Below, piece after piece: positions 1-11,048 of a DNA stretch of 64,000 bases; positions within the stretch are counted from its first letter, which is position 1, and each line of letters opens with the position of its first letter. Position numbers and translations under genes: made by a program. Below the pieces are notes generated by a model. The model did no database searches. It was given only the letters and a program-made list of their open reading frames with translations, and had not been told where the DNA came from. Origin of the DNA: Rheum nobile (Eukaryota; Streptophyta; Magnoliopsida; Caryophyllales; Polygonaceae); the NCBI GenBank assembly GCA_027886185.1, contig WOAB01000011.1, positions 11,116,001-11,180,000 on the forward strand, in the 5' to 3' direction.

Positions 1-14
1 CTCTGCACGTACTC

Positions 15-974
15 GTGTACGTCGATGATCTGATTATTGCCGGTAATAATTCAACTGCCATCTCTTCTTTCAAATCATATCTTAGTCGATGTTTTCACAT
101 GAAGGATCTTGGCCACCTCAAGTACTTTCTCGGGCTCGAAATTGCCCGAAATCCCACCGGTATTATTGTCTCTCAGCGCAAGTATGCTCTTGAAATCTTA
201 GCCGAATCCGGGCTATTGGCAGGCAAGCCCTGCGACTCCCCTATGGACCCCAATCATCAGCTTGCAACAGCGTCAGGGGCGGACTGTTCTGATCCAGAGA
301 GTTATAGGCGTCTCGTGGGCCGTCTTGTGTACCTCACAATCACACGTCCTGATCTTTGTTTTTCTGTGCATACCTTGTCGCAGTTCATGAAGCAACCCAA
401 AGAAGTTCACTAGCAGGCGGCTTTGCGGGTTTCGCGGTTCATTAAGGGGCATCCAGGCCAAGGTATTTTTCTCTCCAAAGACAGCTCTATGCGTCTTACT
501 GCCTATTGCGACTCAGACTGGGCAGCTTGCCCGATCACTCGACGCTCAGTGTCCGGATATTTTATCATGCTTGGGCAATCTCCGGTCTCTTGGAAAACCA
601 AGAAACAGCCAACTGTGTCTCGTTCGTCTGCAGAGGCAGAATACCGCTCTATGGCGGTAGCTTGTTGCGAAATTATTTGGATGCGATCTCTCCTACTCTG
701 TCTTGGCGTTAACCATGCCTCACCCGTCAATCTCTTCTGTGACAGCCAGGCAGCACTCCACATCTCAGCCAACCCCGTCTTCCATGAGCGTACGAAGCAT
801 ATCGAGATCGATTGTCACTTTGTTCGAGATCTCATTATTGCTGGCACTCTAGTCATGTCTCACATATCTACTTCGCAACAGCCAGCTGACATCTTTACCA
901 AAGCACTTGCGCGTCCACAGTTTGTGCATCTATCATCCAAGTTGGGCATCCTCGATCCGTATGCTCTAACTTGA
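15..974 (+). pseudogene. copia pol C-terminus (RT end and RNase H), one nonsense mutation
   Basis: In the element this region would reverse-transcribe the RNA and degrade the RNA strand of the hybrid. Visible are the RT catalytic YVDD at the very start, KDLGHLKYFLGLEI, the RNase H stretch YCDSDWAAC, SSAEAEYRSMA, CDSQAALHISANP, ERTKHIEIDCHFVRD and a closing QPADIFTKAL. The reading frame is continuous from 15 to 974 except for a TAG at 411-413. The related element has tryptophan there (HWHAALR), so TGG to TAG is the simplest reading. The frame ends with TGA directly in front of the polypurine tract. The copy cannot make a full polyprotein. Confidence 0.88.
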
Positions 975-981
975 GGGGGAG
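971..981 (+). promoter_or_regulatory. polypurine tract of the copia fragment
   Basis: TTGAGGGGGAG sits just downstream of the pol stop codon and is almost identical to the tract of the complete copia at 2391-2402. It is the expected plus-strand primer for reverse transcription and fixes the 3' LTR start at about 982. Confidence 0.8.
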
Positions 982-1141
982 TATTAGGAAGTCATATCTT
1001 CTAGTGTAGATTATATATTATTCCGCAAGTAATATCTTTATTTATGGTTAACAATATCTTGTAATTCCTATAAGTTCAGCCCTTGAGAGGCCTAATAGAT
1101 AATTCCGAAATCATTTAAAATCAATTGTTTCAATATTGGCA
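982..1141 (+). repeat. candidate 3' LTR of the copia fragment
   Basis: The sequence after the polypurine tract begins TATTAGGAAG, like the TATTGAAG start of the complete element's LTR, and is AT-rich. The right end is a guess: 1141 is the first plausible CA end that gives a length near the 176 bp of the related LTR. There is no second LTR in the window to test it against. Confidence 0.5.
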
Positions 1142-2164
1142 TATTTAGTGAAAGATTTAGAGCTAACCTACAATAAATATTTGTCCAATCTCTTGCACGA
1201 GACTGGTATCATCTACCCACAATTATACCCAGATACAAATCTGGCAAAAAATATACAGAAAGAAAGCAATTCCATATGTTATGATAAAAAGATAGAGCCT
1301 ATTCCTAACCAAGAACAATCTGCCTAGTGAACTTGTTATCATGGTGCAGCAGAAACTAGATTACACAATTAACTGCTATATACAAGATAGCAAAATAGTT
1401 TTCAAATTCTTTATTAGCTTGAACAGAAACATCAGTTGAAATTGGGTTTGACTGAAAACAATTATGGTGCAGCAGAAACTACATTGTATGCTACATGATC
1501 ATACTTAATTGAATGATTCAGTTGAAAAGAAAGACAAGTTTGATCTAAATGCTTCACTGACCTGATAATATATCTATGCCCAGAAAAGTACAAGTAATGT
1601 GTAAGTAGTGAAAAACAATAATCCCGGAAGATCCAGTAACACGTAAATTAAGACCAATTTGGGAAAAGAAAACATATGCACTTAAGCTTGCATCCTTTAA
1701 TTTGCAGCAAAGTAAGTGTATAGAGATCGAAAAATGATGTTTACCTTGGGCTTCAGAGCAAATACAAACGTGTGAAATCCGAAGACAATAGCACGCACTG
1801 CCACAGATCTAGCTTTAGTCTTACCCTAAATATACAACATCAACAACACGAATAGCTGGAGAAATTTTCAATTACCTCCATCGATGGAGACTCGGTTCCA
1901 ACTAGAGTCCTACTACAATTAAAAAAATATATATATTAGTTGTTTTTATAACAAGGTGCGACTTTACACTATGAAATAACTTACTAAACATGACAATTAC
2001 TTACTAAACATGACAATTACACATAGGGTCCTAGAGATAGCAAACATCAATGACCACCCTTTCAAATGGCAGTACAAGGTGATACATATATACATAAATA
2101 AATTATGTAATGGCATGAAATTAAGATTTATCCATGGGAAGAAAATTGCATATGAATAACTGAC
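1142..2164. other. AT-rich stretch without a recognised gene
   Basis: This lies downstream (on the - strand) of the kinase exon at 2165-2214 and should hold its last intron and exons if the gene was ever complete here. I could not recognise the C-terminal kinase subdomains on either strand. A short open frame at 1136-1327 (+) resembles nothing I know. A small direct repeat (ttactaaacatgacaatta, twice) lies near 1980-2020. Confidence 0.4.
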
Positions 2165-2214
2165 CTGTCAAAGGACTTTCTTCCAGTGAGGAGTTCCAGC
2201 ATTACTACACCAAA

Positions 2215-2390
2215 TGATAAACTTTAGAAGACAAAAGATATTGTGAAGATAACTTTCTTTCCTGCTTCATTGAATAAAGATACAAGTATATATATACAAG
2301 AGAGAGAAGATCTCTAAGATATCTCCTAAGCTATTTACGGATAACAAAGATAACAATAATATCTTTAAGATAACCCTAATATCTTCAATA
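2215..2390 (-). repeat. 3' LTR of the Ale-like copia
   Basis: Identical to 6840-7015. It is preceded on the - strand by the polypurine tract and followed by target duplication ccaaa at 2210-2214. Confidence 0.92.
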
Positions 2391-2402
2391 CTCCCCCTCA
2401 AG
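2391..2402 (-). promoter_or_regulatory. polypurine tract of the Ale-like copia
   Basis: CTTGAGGGGGAG on the - strand lies immediately before the 3' LTR and overlaps the pol stop codon. It matches the tract of the fragment at 971-981. Confidence 0.85.
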
Positions 2403-5400
2403 TTGGAGCATGCGGATTGATAATGCCCAACTTGCACAATAGAAATGTGAAGTGATCTTTGCCAAGGGCTTTAGTAAAGAGGTCGGCCGGTTGCTGTGTC
2501 GTGGAGATATACCGAGTGACGATATTCTTGGACTGAACGTGATCACGAACCAAGTGACAATCGATCTCTATGTGCTTTGTACGCTCATGAAAAACCGGAT
2601 TCGCCGCTATGTGAATGGCTGCCTGATTGTCGCAGTATAAAGTCATAGGAGAATAGTGTCGAACCCCCAGAGAGCGTAGAAGAGATTTGATCCAGACGAG
2701 CTCACAGCAGGTGTTGGCCATAGAGCGATACTCAGCTTCAGCAGACGAACGAGAGACAGTAGTCTGCTTCTTAGTCTTCCATGAGACGGGAGAGAGGCCT
2801 AGTGTGACGAAGTAACCGGATAGAGACCGTCGAGACGTCTTGCAGGCGGCCCAGTCAGAATCGCAGTAGGCAGTCAACTGTAGAGAGCTAGCAGCAGAGA
2901 GGAAAAGGCCTTGGCCTGGACTCCCCTTAAGATAGCGAAGGACTCGCAAGGCAGCGTGCCAATGATCGTCACGAGGAGCCTGCATGAATTGGGCCAAGAT
3001 GTGCACCGAGTAAGAGAGCTCCGGGCGGGTAATAGTCAGATAAATGAGACGACCAATCAGGCGTCGATAACGATCCGGCTGAGCAAAGGCAGCGCTTGTG
3101 GACGTCCCAAGCGTGTGATGTTGCTCCATAGGAAACGAAGTTGGCTTCGCACCTAGAAGACCTGACTCAGAGAGGATATCAAGGACATACTTTCTTTGAG
3201 ATAGAAATATGCCAGAGGCATTACGAGAGATTTCTATCCCGAGAAAATATTTGAGATTGCCAAGATCCTTCATGTAGAAACAAGAGCTGAGATGAGTCTT
3301 GAACTGGGTAATGAAACCCGAGTTGGTCCCTGCAATAATAAGGTCGTCGACATAAACAAGAACCTGAAGAATCATCCCATGCTGCTCGTAGGAGAAAAGA
3401 GAATAGTCGGCGTAGCTCTGTCGAAACCCGAACGCACGCAGAGCCGAGGACAACTTAGCAAACCAATTACGGGGTGCCTGCTTCAGCCCGTAAAGAGATT
3501 TCTGCAACCGGCAGACATGGCCAATGGGAACATTGACGAGACCAGGCGGCGGTTGCATATACACCTCCTCATCGAGGTTGCCATGAAGAAAGGCGTTGTG
3601 CACGTCCATCTGATGTAGTTCCCAACCCTTGATAGCAGCTACAGAGAGAAAGACGCGAACCGTGGTCATTTTGGTGACATGAGCAAAAGTGTCGGTGTAG
3701 TCGATCCCTTCAACTTGGCGATTGCCGAGAACAACCAAACGAGCCTTGTATCGCTCAATAGACCCGTTCGAGTTGTATTTGATCCGAAACACCCACTTGC
3801 AACCGATGGGGTTCTTCCCAGGTGGTAAGGGAGACAAGCACCACGTCCCATTGCGTTCCAGAGCCGAGAGCTCGGCTGACATGGCAGCACGCCATTCCTG
3901 GTGTTGCACGGCCTCTTTGAAAGAGGCTGGTTCATATCCTGCATTCACGGCTGCAAGAAAATGGACATGGGTGTCCGAAAAATTAGAACATGACATGTAG
4001 GCATCCAAGGGATAAGGTGTACCTGACGACGGTGTGAAGGGCGTGAGTGTAGAGGAGGCAGGAGGGGTGTGTGTGGCCTGAATTGGCGAGCAGACGTAGT
4101 CGTTCAGACGCACGTTGGGAACACGCGTGCGAGTGCTGCGACGAGAGGTGGACTCAGGTATAACAGGCACAGGACTCCCCCTGTCCGGGGATGCCGGCGG
4201 TGTCTCAGCGCTGGTCGGCGTGTTAGGCGTCGGCAAACCAGACGATTCAGGCAACTGAAGTTCAGAACTCCCCCTAAGATCAGGAGTCGCAGGTCCGTCA
4301 TCGTAGATGGCCGCAGAGGGGTCGTGGTCATCACCGGAAGACGGGATCGCCGGAGCGTCGGCAAATGGAAAGATGGTCTCGTAAAAGACCACATCCCGAC
4401 TGATGAAGATCTCCTTCGTCTCGATGTCGTAGACGCGCCAGCCCCGTTTGCCGAGAGGATATCCGAGGAAAATGCGCATACGACCGCGAGGAGCGAACTT
4501 GTCACGTGTCTTGGGATTGTGAGTTGCATAACAAAGACACCCAAATACGCGGAACAATGAGTAAGGCGGATCCTGCTTGTACAATATCTCGTACGGTGTA
4601 CGGTTCCCCAATAGCGGAGACGGGGTCCGATTGATCAAGAACGCAGCCGTGGAGACACACTCGCCCCAAAATTCCAAGGGGAGATGAGCTTGGAACCGCA
4701 GAGCACGAGCAACCGTGAGGAGATGGCGATGCTTCCGCTCGACGCGCCCGTTTTGTTGGGGAGTGGCAACACACGACGTTTCAAACAAGATGCCAGAGGC
4801 CTCAAAGAACGAGCGCAGAGGCAGAAACTCGGTTCCATTATCTGCCCTAACGCGTCAGACGCGTTTGGTGAATTGTGTGTGAGCCAGAGCGCATAAATTT
4901 TTGACTAACTGAGGCACCTCTGTTTTGGAGAGCATAAAATAGACCCAAACTGCACGTGAATGATCATCAACAATAGTCAAAAAATAAGTCGCACCACTTA
5001 GAGATGGTGAGCTGTACGGACCCCAGACGTCACAGTGGACCAATTGAAACAAATCATCAGCTTTATTATCACTCAGAGGAAAAGACAAACGCGTCTATTT
5101 AGCTTTGAAACAAGAATCACAAGGCATAATGTTGTCTAACAGCGGTTTCTGTAATTGAAGTGCAGAAATAGAAGCTAAAACTGAAGATGAAGGATGACCA
5201 AGACGCTGGTGCCAGAGTAGAGCCGAAGACGTTGAGGACTGAACAGACATTGCAGATGCCACAGAGCCGAGAGTCTTCAGCCAATACACCCCGCCTTCCT
5301 GCCTACCCACGCCAATCACCGTCCTCGAACTGATTTCCTGAAGTACACAAATCTCATGTGTGAGAAGAACGAGCAAATTCAGATCACCCATTAGCTGAGC

Positions 5401-6741
5401 AAACGATAATAGGTTGCATTGTAAGTAAGGAACATATAAGATACGAGATAAGCAAACATTGCCAAAGGAGCGACAACCCGCCCTACTAGCAGTAGAAACG
5501 CGACCGTCCGGAAGAAGAATAGAGACAGGCTGAACATCAGTCAGATCTCGAAGCAGAGACAAGTCACCTGTCATATGATAAGATGCTCCTGTATCTAATA
5601 TCCAATGAGAAATCATACCAGATTGGTCAGTGCCGGACTGCATGGAATTGAACATGTTTACAACGGCAGTCCATTCCTTGTCAGAAAGCGTCGACCCAAA
5701 CGCTTGACGATGAGAGTCAGTGACGGCCAAAGCCGCGGCTGGAGCAGAATGCCGCTGAACGGCGTAGACCGAGCCTGGTGCGGTCGGACTGGGGAGAAAC
5801 GGCGAAGTCGCAGGAGTCGGGGAAGTGTGCGTGGAGGCGCCGGCAGCCTGTTTGCGGGCGGCAAGTTTCTCCTTAAGCCAATCCGGGTATCCATGGATTT
5901 GATAGCAGGTGGAGACGTCATGACCGGACTTGTTGCAGTGCGTGCAAGTGAGACGTGGACGGGACCCAGAGGAGGGCGGTCCAGCAGACGGCTGAGTGCG
6001 AGGAGACCGACGGGCAGCAAAGGCACCAGCATCGTGGTGCTGAGATGAGACCACTGTTTTGAGGCGTTCCTCCTAAACCACGATGGCATAGACACGGTTG
6101 AGGGGAGGAGTGAGATCCTGAGCCAAAAGATTGGAACGTAGAGAGCCGTAGACATTGTCGTCAAGGCCAATAAGAAACTGGTGAACACGCTCATCCTGTT
6201 CTTCAGCAGTCCAGAAAGAGTTCTTTTGACATACACACTTGCCACACGAACAGGTACGGGTAGGAACATAAGTGGAGAGTTCCTCCCAAAGCTTCTTGAG
6301 GGTACCATAGTAGGCGGCGACGGACTGCCCCGTTTGACGGCATCGAGAGATCTCCGAGCGAATTTGTTGCTTGCGGGGACCGTTCCCAACAGAGAAACGT
6401 TGTTGAATGTCGTCCCACAAGTCGCTGGCTTTGTCGAAGTACGAGATGGAGGGACGAATGGAAGAGTCTACGGACTGAATAATCCAACTGACGATCATGG
6501 AGTTGACCGTATACCAATCATCGAGCGTCGGTTTGGTGACGACATCAGCGTCCGGACATTTGATAGTGCCATCCAGGAAACCAAGCTTCCGTTTGGCACG
6601 AAGAGAAGCGCGAATGGCAACCGCCCAGGCGTCGTAATTGTCGCCTTTGAGAGCGATAGGACAAATATGCTGCCCCCCATTATCAGAAGGATGGAGATAA
6701 TAGGGAGAGTATATAGAAAATTCGATTTCTTTTTCACCCAT
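2398..6741 (-). pseudogene. copia gag-pol with three in-frame stop codons
   Basis: One uninterrupted frame of about 1447 codons would encode the whole polyprotein, except for TAG at 6073-6075, TAG at 5095-5097 and TGA at 4855-4857. Domains in order are: copia gag (SDNGGQHICPIALKGDNYDA, AKRKLGFLDGTI), CCHC knuckle CTHCNKSGHDVSTC, protease WILDTGASYHM, pre-integrase WHQRLGHPSSS with CDSC, integrase DDHSRAVW, ADNGTEF and PQQNGRVERKHRH, RT YVDDLIIAG, RNase H YCDSDWAAC and TKHIEIDCHLVRD, ending QPADLFTKAL. The start is the first Met of the gag frame, about 100 bp inside the 5' LTR. Each stop is one C-to-T step from Gln or Arg. With identical LTRs this copy was probably mobilised in trans or mutated very recently. 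Confidence 0.9.
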
Positions 6742-6830
6742 GATAACAAAGGAGGGTGGTGGCGGAAGAGTGAACGGCCGGAGATGCGGCGGTGGTGGGC
6801 TAGGGTTTGTGTTTGAGGATCGAGATTAGG

Positions 6831-6839
6831 CTGATACCA
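6831..6839 (-). promoter_or_regulatory. primer binding site (initiator Met tRNA type)
   Basis: The - strand reads TGGTATCAG directly after the 5' LTR. This matches the usual copia primer site complementary to the 3' end of initiator tRNA-Met. The match stops after nine bases, as the next bases are CCT rather than AGC. Confidence 0.8.
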
Positions 6840-7015
6840 TGATAAACTTTAGAAGACAAAAGATATTGTGAAGATAACTTTCTTTCCTGCTTCATTGAAT
6901 AAAGATACAAGTATATATATACAAGAGAGAGAAGATCTCTAAGATATCTCCTAAGCTATTTACGGATAACAAAGATAACAATAATATCTTTAAGATAACC
7001 CTAATATCTTCAATA
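6840..7015 (-). repeat. 5' LTR of the Ale-like copia
   Basis: Identical to 2215-2390. On the - strand it runs from TATTGAAG to TTATCA and is followed by the primer site. It should carry the element promoter; AT-rich TATATATA lies near its centre. Confidence 0.92.
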
Positions 7016-7529
7016 CCAAAGCTAAAGACATCACTTTGATGAGTGTAACTTCCCAACTCAAGCTCTGGAGCACCATAACTGCTAGAAGACAGTTGTGACA
7101 ACTGCGAGCAAAATACATAGATTTATATGTGTCAAACTGTAGATAATTTAGCAGGGCATAATTTCAAGCAAACAAAACAGAGGACTATATCTTTATGCTA
7201 TATAGCTTACGAGCTGGATTGGACTTCAGTGAAATATATATACCTGATTTCTAAAGCTATTTGTAAAGGGAGCTGCAAGACCGCAATCTGAAATTCGCGG
7301 AGTCAAGTGCTCGTCAAGTAGAATATTGATAACCTTGAAATTCTTGTGAATAACAGGAGGCCGACAAATCTCGTGCAAGTACCTTCATCAAATTTCAAGG
7401 CAAAAACCATAAATAAAACTTCATTTATGTTTTTGATAATTAAATATGGGAAACAAAAGTTTAATAGAAAAAACAACAATATTTTCTTAACTCAAATATA
7501 GGTCAAACAGATATAATAAACATAAGTAG

Positions 7530-10500
7530 AAGGTAGTTCTGACATTCATTTGATAGAGCTTGGACCCCTTGTGAGCGGCGTAGGTTATGAGTAGACGAAT
7601 AACTTCAATTCTCCTAACTAGAGCATACATTTATTAAGGATAGTCAATTCCCTCTGGTTTATTGATGCCCTTGGAAACTAGTATGTTGTTCCTAAACACC
7701 CAACGAGTACCAATCCCCGATTTGTACTTGGGCTTAAGGACTAGTCTTCAAACCTTGTTCCTTTCAAACTGGTGCAACTCCTCTTGCATAGTCACAATTC
7801 AGTTTGGATCATTAAGAGCTTCTCCTATTATCTTTGGTTCTATAAAAGAGATGATCAAATGCATTAAAAGAACAAAAGTTAATTAAAGAGTAAGTGAGTA
7901 CCCCTTTTTCAAAAGGTGTGAGAATCTGATCAATTGGATGATCCTTCTTTTGGTGGTAAATTTTTTACTTCAATCTGGGTAACATTCATATCAAATTTTC
8001 CTTCTTCTTTCCCTTGAACGCTTCATGACATGTCACCATTGGTCTCTTCAATTTTATCAATATAGTTATCGAGTGATTCAAGTTGTTCCTCTACAACTGA
8101 GGTTGTAGAGGGAACAATGGTATCTTGTGTGTCCTTAGTGGAACCTTTAGTAGTATTCTCATTGGTATCTTCGGTGGTATGCTCAGTGGCATCATCGACG
8201 TGGTCTGACGTCCCTAGAAAACTGTTAGATTCACAACCATCATTAGAAGCATCTTTCCCTATGTGTGTTTCCATGTAAGTCATCGTCATCACCGTCATCA
8301 TCCGAGTCCTCTCTTTGCATTCGCACAAAGTGAATGTAAATGAATATTTGATGAATCACCCATTCCCATTACAGTGTTCTTATGAAAGACCACTTGTATG
8401 CTCTCTTCAATTTTCTTGGTCCTTTTGTTGAAAACCCGATATGAATTGTCGTTGGATGCGTATCCTAAAGGATGCTTTCATCACTCCTTGGGTGAAACTT
8501 GCCTAAGTTGACCTTCCCATTATTGTGAATAAAACACCAGAATCCAAATGTTCGTGAATGGGAAATATTGGGCTTGCGTCCCCTAATTAGTTCATAAGAA
8601 GTGTATTAAGCATATGACAAATTATAGCATGATTATGGATATAACATGAAGTATTGATAGCCTTATCTTAAATAAATCTTAGAAGATTGCTAGCATTGAT
8701 AATCATTCTGGCCATGTCTTTCGAATGACAATTTTTCCTTTCCAAAACTCCATTTTGTTTGGGTGTTCGTGGAGCGGAGAAGTTGTAAGATACGCCATGT
8801 TCTTGAAAAAAGTCAAGGAACAGTTCATTCTTAAACTCCTTTCCATGATCAGACCTGATTGTGCTAACATTTTGTCCGTTGCTTGTTTCCAGCTTCTTAA
8901 TGGAGATCTCAAACTCAAAGAAGGATTTACCCATGGAAGAAAGAAAAATTGACCAAGTGAATCTAGAACAATCTCCGACAATCACAAAAACATACCTATT
9001 CCCAGCGTGACTTCTCAATCTCAGGGGGCCACAGAGATCCATATGGATCAATGCCGAAGGGCAAAATGTGCTAACAACTTTCGTGCTCTTGAACGTGGTA
9101 CAAATATGCTTTCCTTTGATACATGCCTCAGAAAACCCAACTTTGTCTGGTTGTACTCTTAGGATCCCTAGCTCTTGTTGATGAAGCTTGTGAATGAGTT
9201 GGAGATTTGCATGTCCTAGCCGTCTGTTCTACTGTTCTGTCTCGTCAGTATTATTTCTTTTATTTTCTTTTTCTTTGCGGCGGAGTCTTCAACTATGAAG
9301 ATATCCTTGTTGTTCCCTTGATCGTAAATCTATGCAAAACTCAACAACTTCAAACAAAGTGCATTCACCAAACAAACTTCACTACCTTGACATGATCATT
9401 CAGTTTCGCATCACCAGTCCCTATTATTTTACTATGTCTCTTACCACCAAAGGAAACGTTTCCTCCGGATCTCCTTCGAAGGTGAGGTTGTTGTTGTTCC
9501 CTTTCATATGGAACGAGCAAGAACTAACAATGTACCATTGATTGTTCCTTCTCACTTCAACTTGAACAAGAGATGTTAATGTTCAACAACACATGCAACA
9601 TAGCTTTACCTGGTCGACTAGGAATATAGGTTATATGTTCTCTAGGACTAGTATCATAATACACATTTAGGTCTTCGTCATTGTTGTTCCTTCTCCTGCG
9701 ATGATCCTTAGAGAAAACTTTTGTGTTTTCACAGTTTCTCTAAATGTGACTATTGTTCCCACAGTGCCAACAAATTTATAGTAGTCACCCACGTGGTACT
9801 TAGGATGGTTCCATGAGATTGCCTAAGGAAACTTTCATGAGCGGTTGGCTAGTGTACAACTCAACATCACCGTTGATCCTACTCTCAAGTTCTTTCACCA
9901 TTTCTTCTAAGTGTATGTTCTTTTCCTTGGCACTTTGAAGTTCCTTGTCTCGGATTTCCTTCAACTCTTGCTCACTTAGCTCCTTTTATTTTTCTTAGGA
10001 TTCTCCACCTATATATCCAATCTCATACCTAGGGGTCACAAATTTATTTCCTCCTCCTTTTCTTTCTATTCCATAACTATAGAAAATACTTGGTTTAGTT
10101 TGGACTTAATTTTGACAAGATAAGGGGAAATATAATATTTGGTCATCCTAAGTACGTTATCTCTCTCAGCATGTATGGTAACAAGATCAACTTTCACAAC
10201 ATTATTATCCTCTTTCATGGATTTAAGTTCACACTGAGAGTCATCACATGAGGTGTAGGGAACTTCTTGACTCTCTTGATATTATATAAGCATTCTCTTG
10301 AGAAGCTTAATTAGATAATTGTTGTCATTTTCATTAAGATATCTGAGGAAGGATTTAGGACTTACCTCTTCTCTTTGAGTAGTCAACATGTGGGCCATTG
10401 AGCACGTCTTGGGCTTGACCAATGATTATGGTTCATCGTCAAAGTCATCACCCCACACATCAATGAAAGCTTTCTTCTTGTCGTTCCCATTGTCGTCACC

Positions 10501-11045
10501 TTTAAGGCAAGTTTTAGAATATGGTCCCTTTCATGACACTTGTATCAAGTGACATCCTTGATGTACTTCTCTCTCTCTCCAGTGTTCTCTATGTCGTCAT
10601 TGTTCCCTCTAAATCTCCCTTTGTTGTAGAGGGTGCTCATATCTTTGCTAATGAGGGAAATCTATTCATACTCATCATCTTCACCTTCTTCTTCAAAGTG
10701 ACAAAGGGTCTTTCCCACTTTCAGTGCAATTTCCTTGTTGGCTTTGGCCTAAGCCTCCTTATCCTTCTCTTCTAACTTTTTTGTTCTACTAAACACCTCA
10801 TGGAGAGTTGAGGTTATATTGAGAGGATTCTATTTCATTAGGCCTTGAGTAAGCCTGTACTTGAGACCAAGGCCGTCAATCACCGCCAAGATTCTCTCAT
10901 TTGGAAGCACTTCGTTGTCAGTTACGCCAAAGGCATTGCGGCAAGTGCAAATCAGCTAAAATCAAGATCGATACGCAGACACCGTTTCCCCTTCAAGCAT
11001 GGTGAAATGGTAAAAGTTCTTCTTTGCATAAAAGTAATGACCTTC
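7530..11045 (-). mobile_element. decayed SIRE-like Ty1/copia, no LTRs
   Basis: A heavily mutated copia runs on the - strand. Its gag (about 11040-9680) shows ANEVLPNERIL-like and FTMLEGETVS-like pieces. A CCHC knuckle (CWHCGNNSH, with a stop inside and a final C) lies near 9735-9775. An integrase block lies at 9051-8500, an acidic Thr-rich linker at 8330-8020 and the start of the RT near 7830-7535 (QEELHQFERN; KLYQMNVRT). Homology stops there, in what would be an intron of the kinase remnant. The gag end is cut at about 11045, where a possible gypsy LTR starts. Stops and frameshifts are everywhere, so this is an old, truncated copy. Confidence 0.75.
8668..9051 (-). pseudogene. SIRE-like copia integrase core fragment
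   Basis: The 127-residue open piece of the decayed element starts IHMDLCGPLRLRSHAGNRYV and contains the first catalytic Asp of the integrase core. It also has DCSRFTW, the second Asp in SDHGKEFKN and the catalytic Glu region PKQNGVLERKN. It is the best preserved part of the 7530-11045 element. It is broken upstream (stop in the pre-integrase region) and downstream. Confidence 0.8.
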
Positions 11046-11048
11046 CTT

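Larger units (their letters stand above)
1..1141 (+). mobile_element. 3' part of an Ale-like Ty1/copia retrotransposon
   Basis: The window opens inside the reverse transcriptase of a copia element. It continues through RNase H, a polypurine tract (971-981) and a short AT-rich 3' LTR. The protein and the tract closely resemble those of the complete element at 2215-7015, so both belong to one lineage; the short LTR fits Ale/Retrofit-type elements. The 5' half lies outside the window. Lineage is inferred from domain order, LTR size and the YVDDLIIAG context. Confidence 0.85.
2215..7015 (-). mobile_element. complete Ale-like Ty1/copia retrotransposon, identical LTRs
   Basis: This is a 4801-bp element with two 176-bp LTRs that are identical base for base by my reading, a 5-bp target duplication ccaaa (2210-2214 and 7016-7020), an initiator-Met-type primer site at 6831-6839 and a polypurine tract at 2391-2402. 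One frame runs from gag through protease, integrase, RT and RNase H, broken by three stop codons. LTR identity implies a recent insertion. Size, short LTRs and gag type fit the Ale/Retrofit lineage. The LTR begins TATTG instead of the canonical TG. Confidence 0.93.
2165..7382 (-). pseudogene. STRUBBELIG-family receptor kinase remnant, split by a copia insertion
   Basis: Two exons are readable on the - strand. Exon 7382-7244 gives HEICRPPVIHKNFKVINILL and SDCGLAAPF; the SDCG in place of DFG is typical of the atypical STRUBBELIG receptor kinases. Exon 7101-7016 gives SYGAPELELGSYTHQSDVFS, the subdomain VIII-IX region. The same exon resumes at 2214-2165 with VVMLELLTGRKSFDR and a GT donor. The 4801-bp copia between them is flanked by ccaaa on both sides and interrupts the codons just after SDVFSFG. 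Upstream exons are not seen; SIRE-like copia sequence begins at about 7530. This family acts at the plasma membrane in receptor complexes for tissue patterning. This copy is dead unless the insertion is absent from other alleles. Confidence 0.8.

Noticed and set aside
1136..1327. 63-codon frame after the first LTR as a gene
   Set aside because: It starts inside the presumed LTR end and resembles nothing; no promoter or homologue seen.
5605..6389. Long open frames on both strands overlapping the copia gag (for example 5605-6048 + and 5658-6389 -)
   Set aside because: They are shadows of the gag-protease frame, with no motif of their own and composition dictated by the coding strand.
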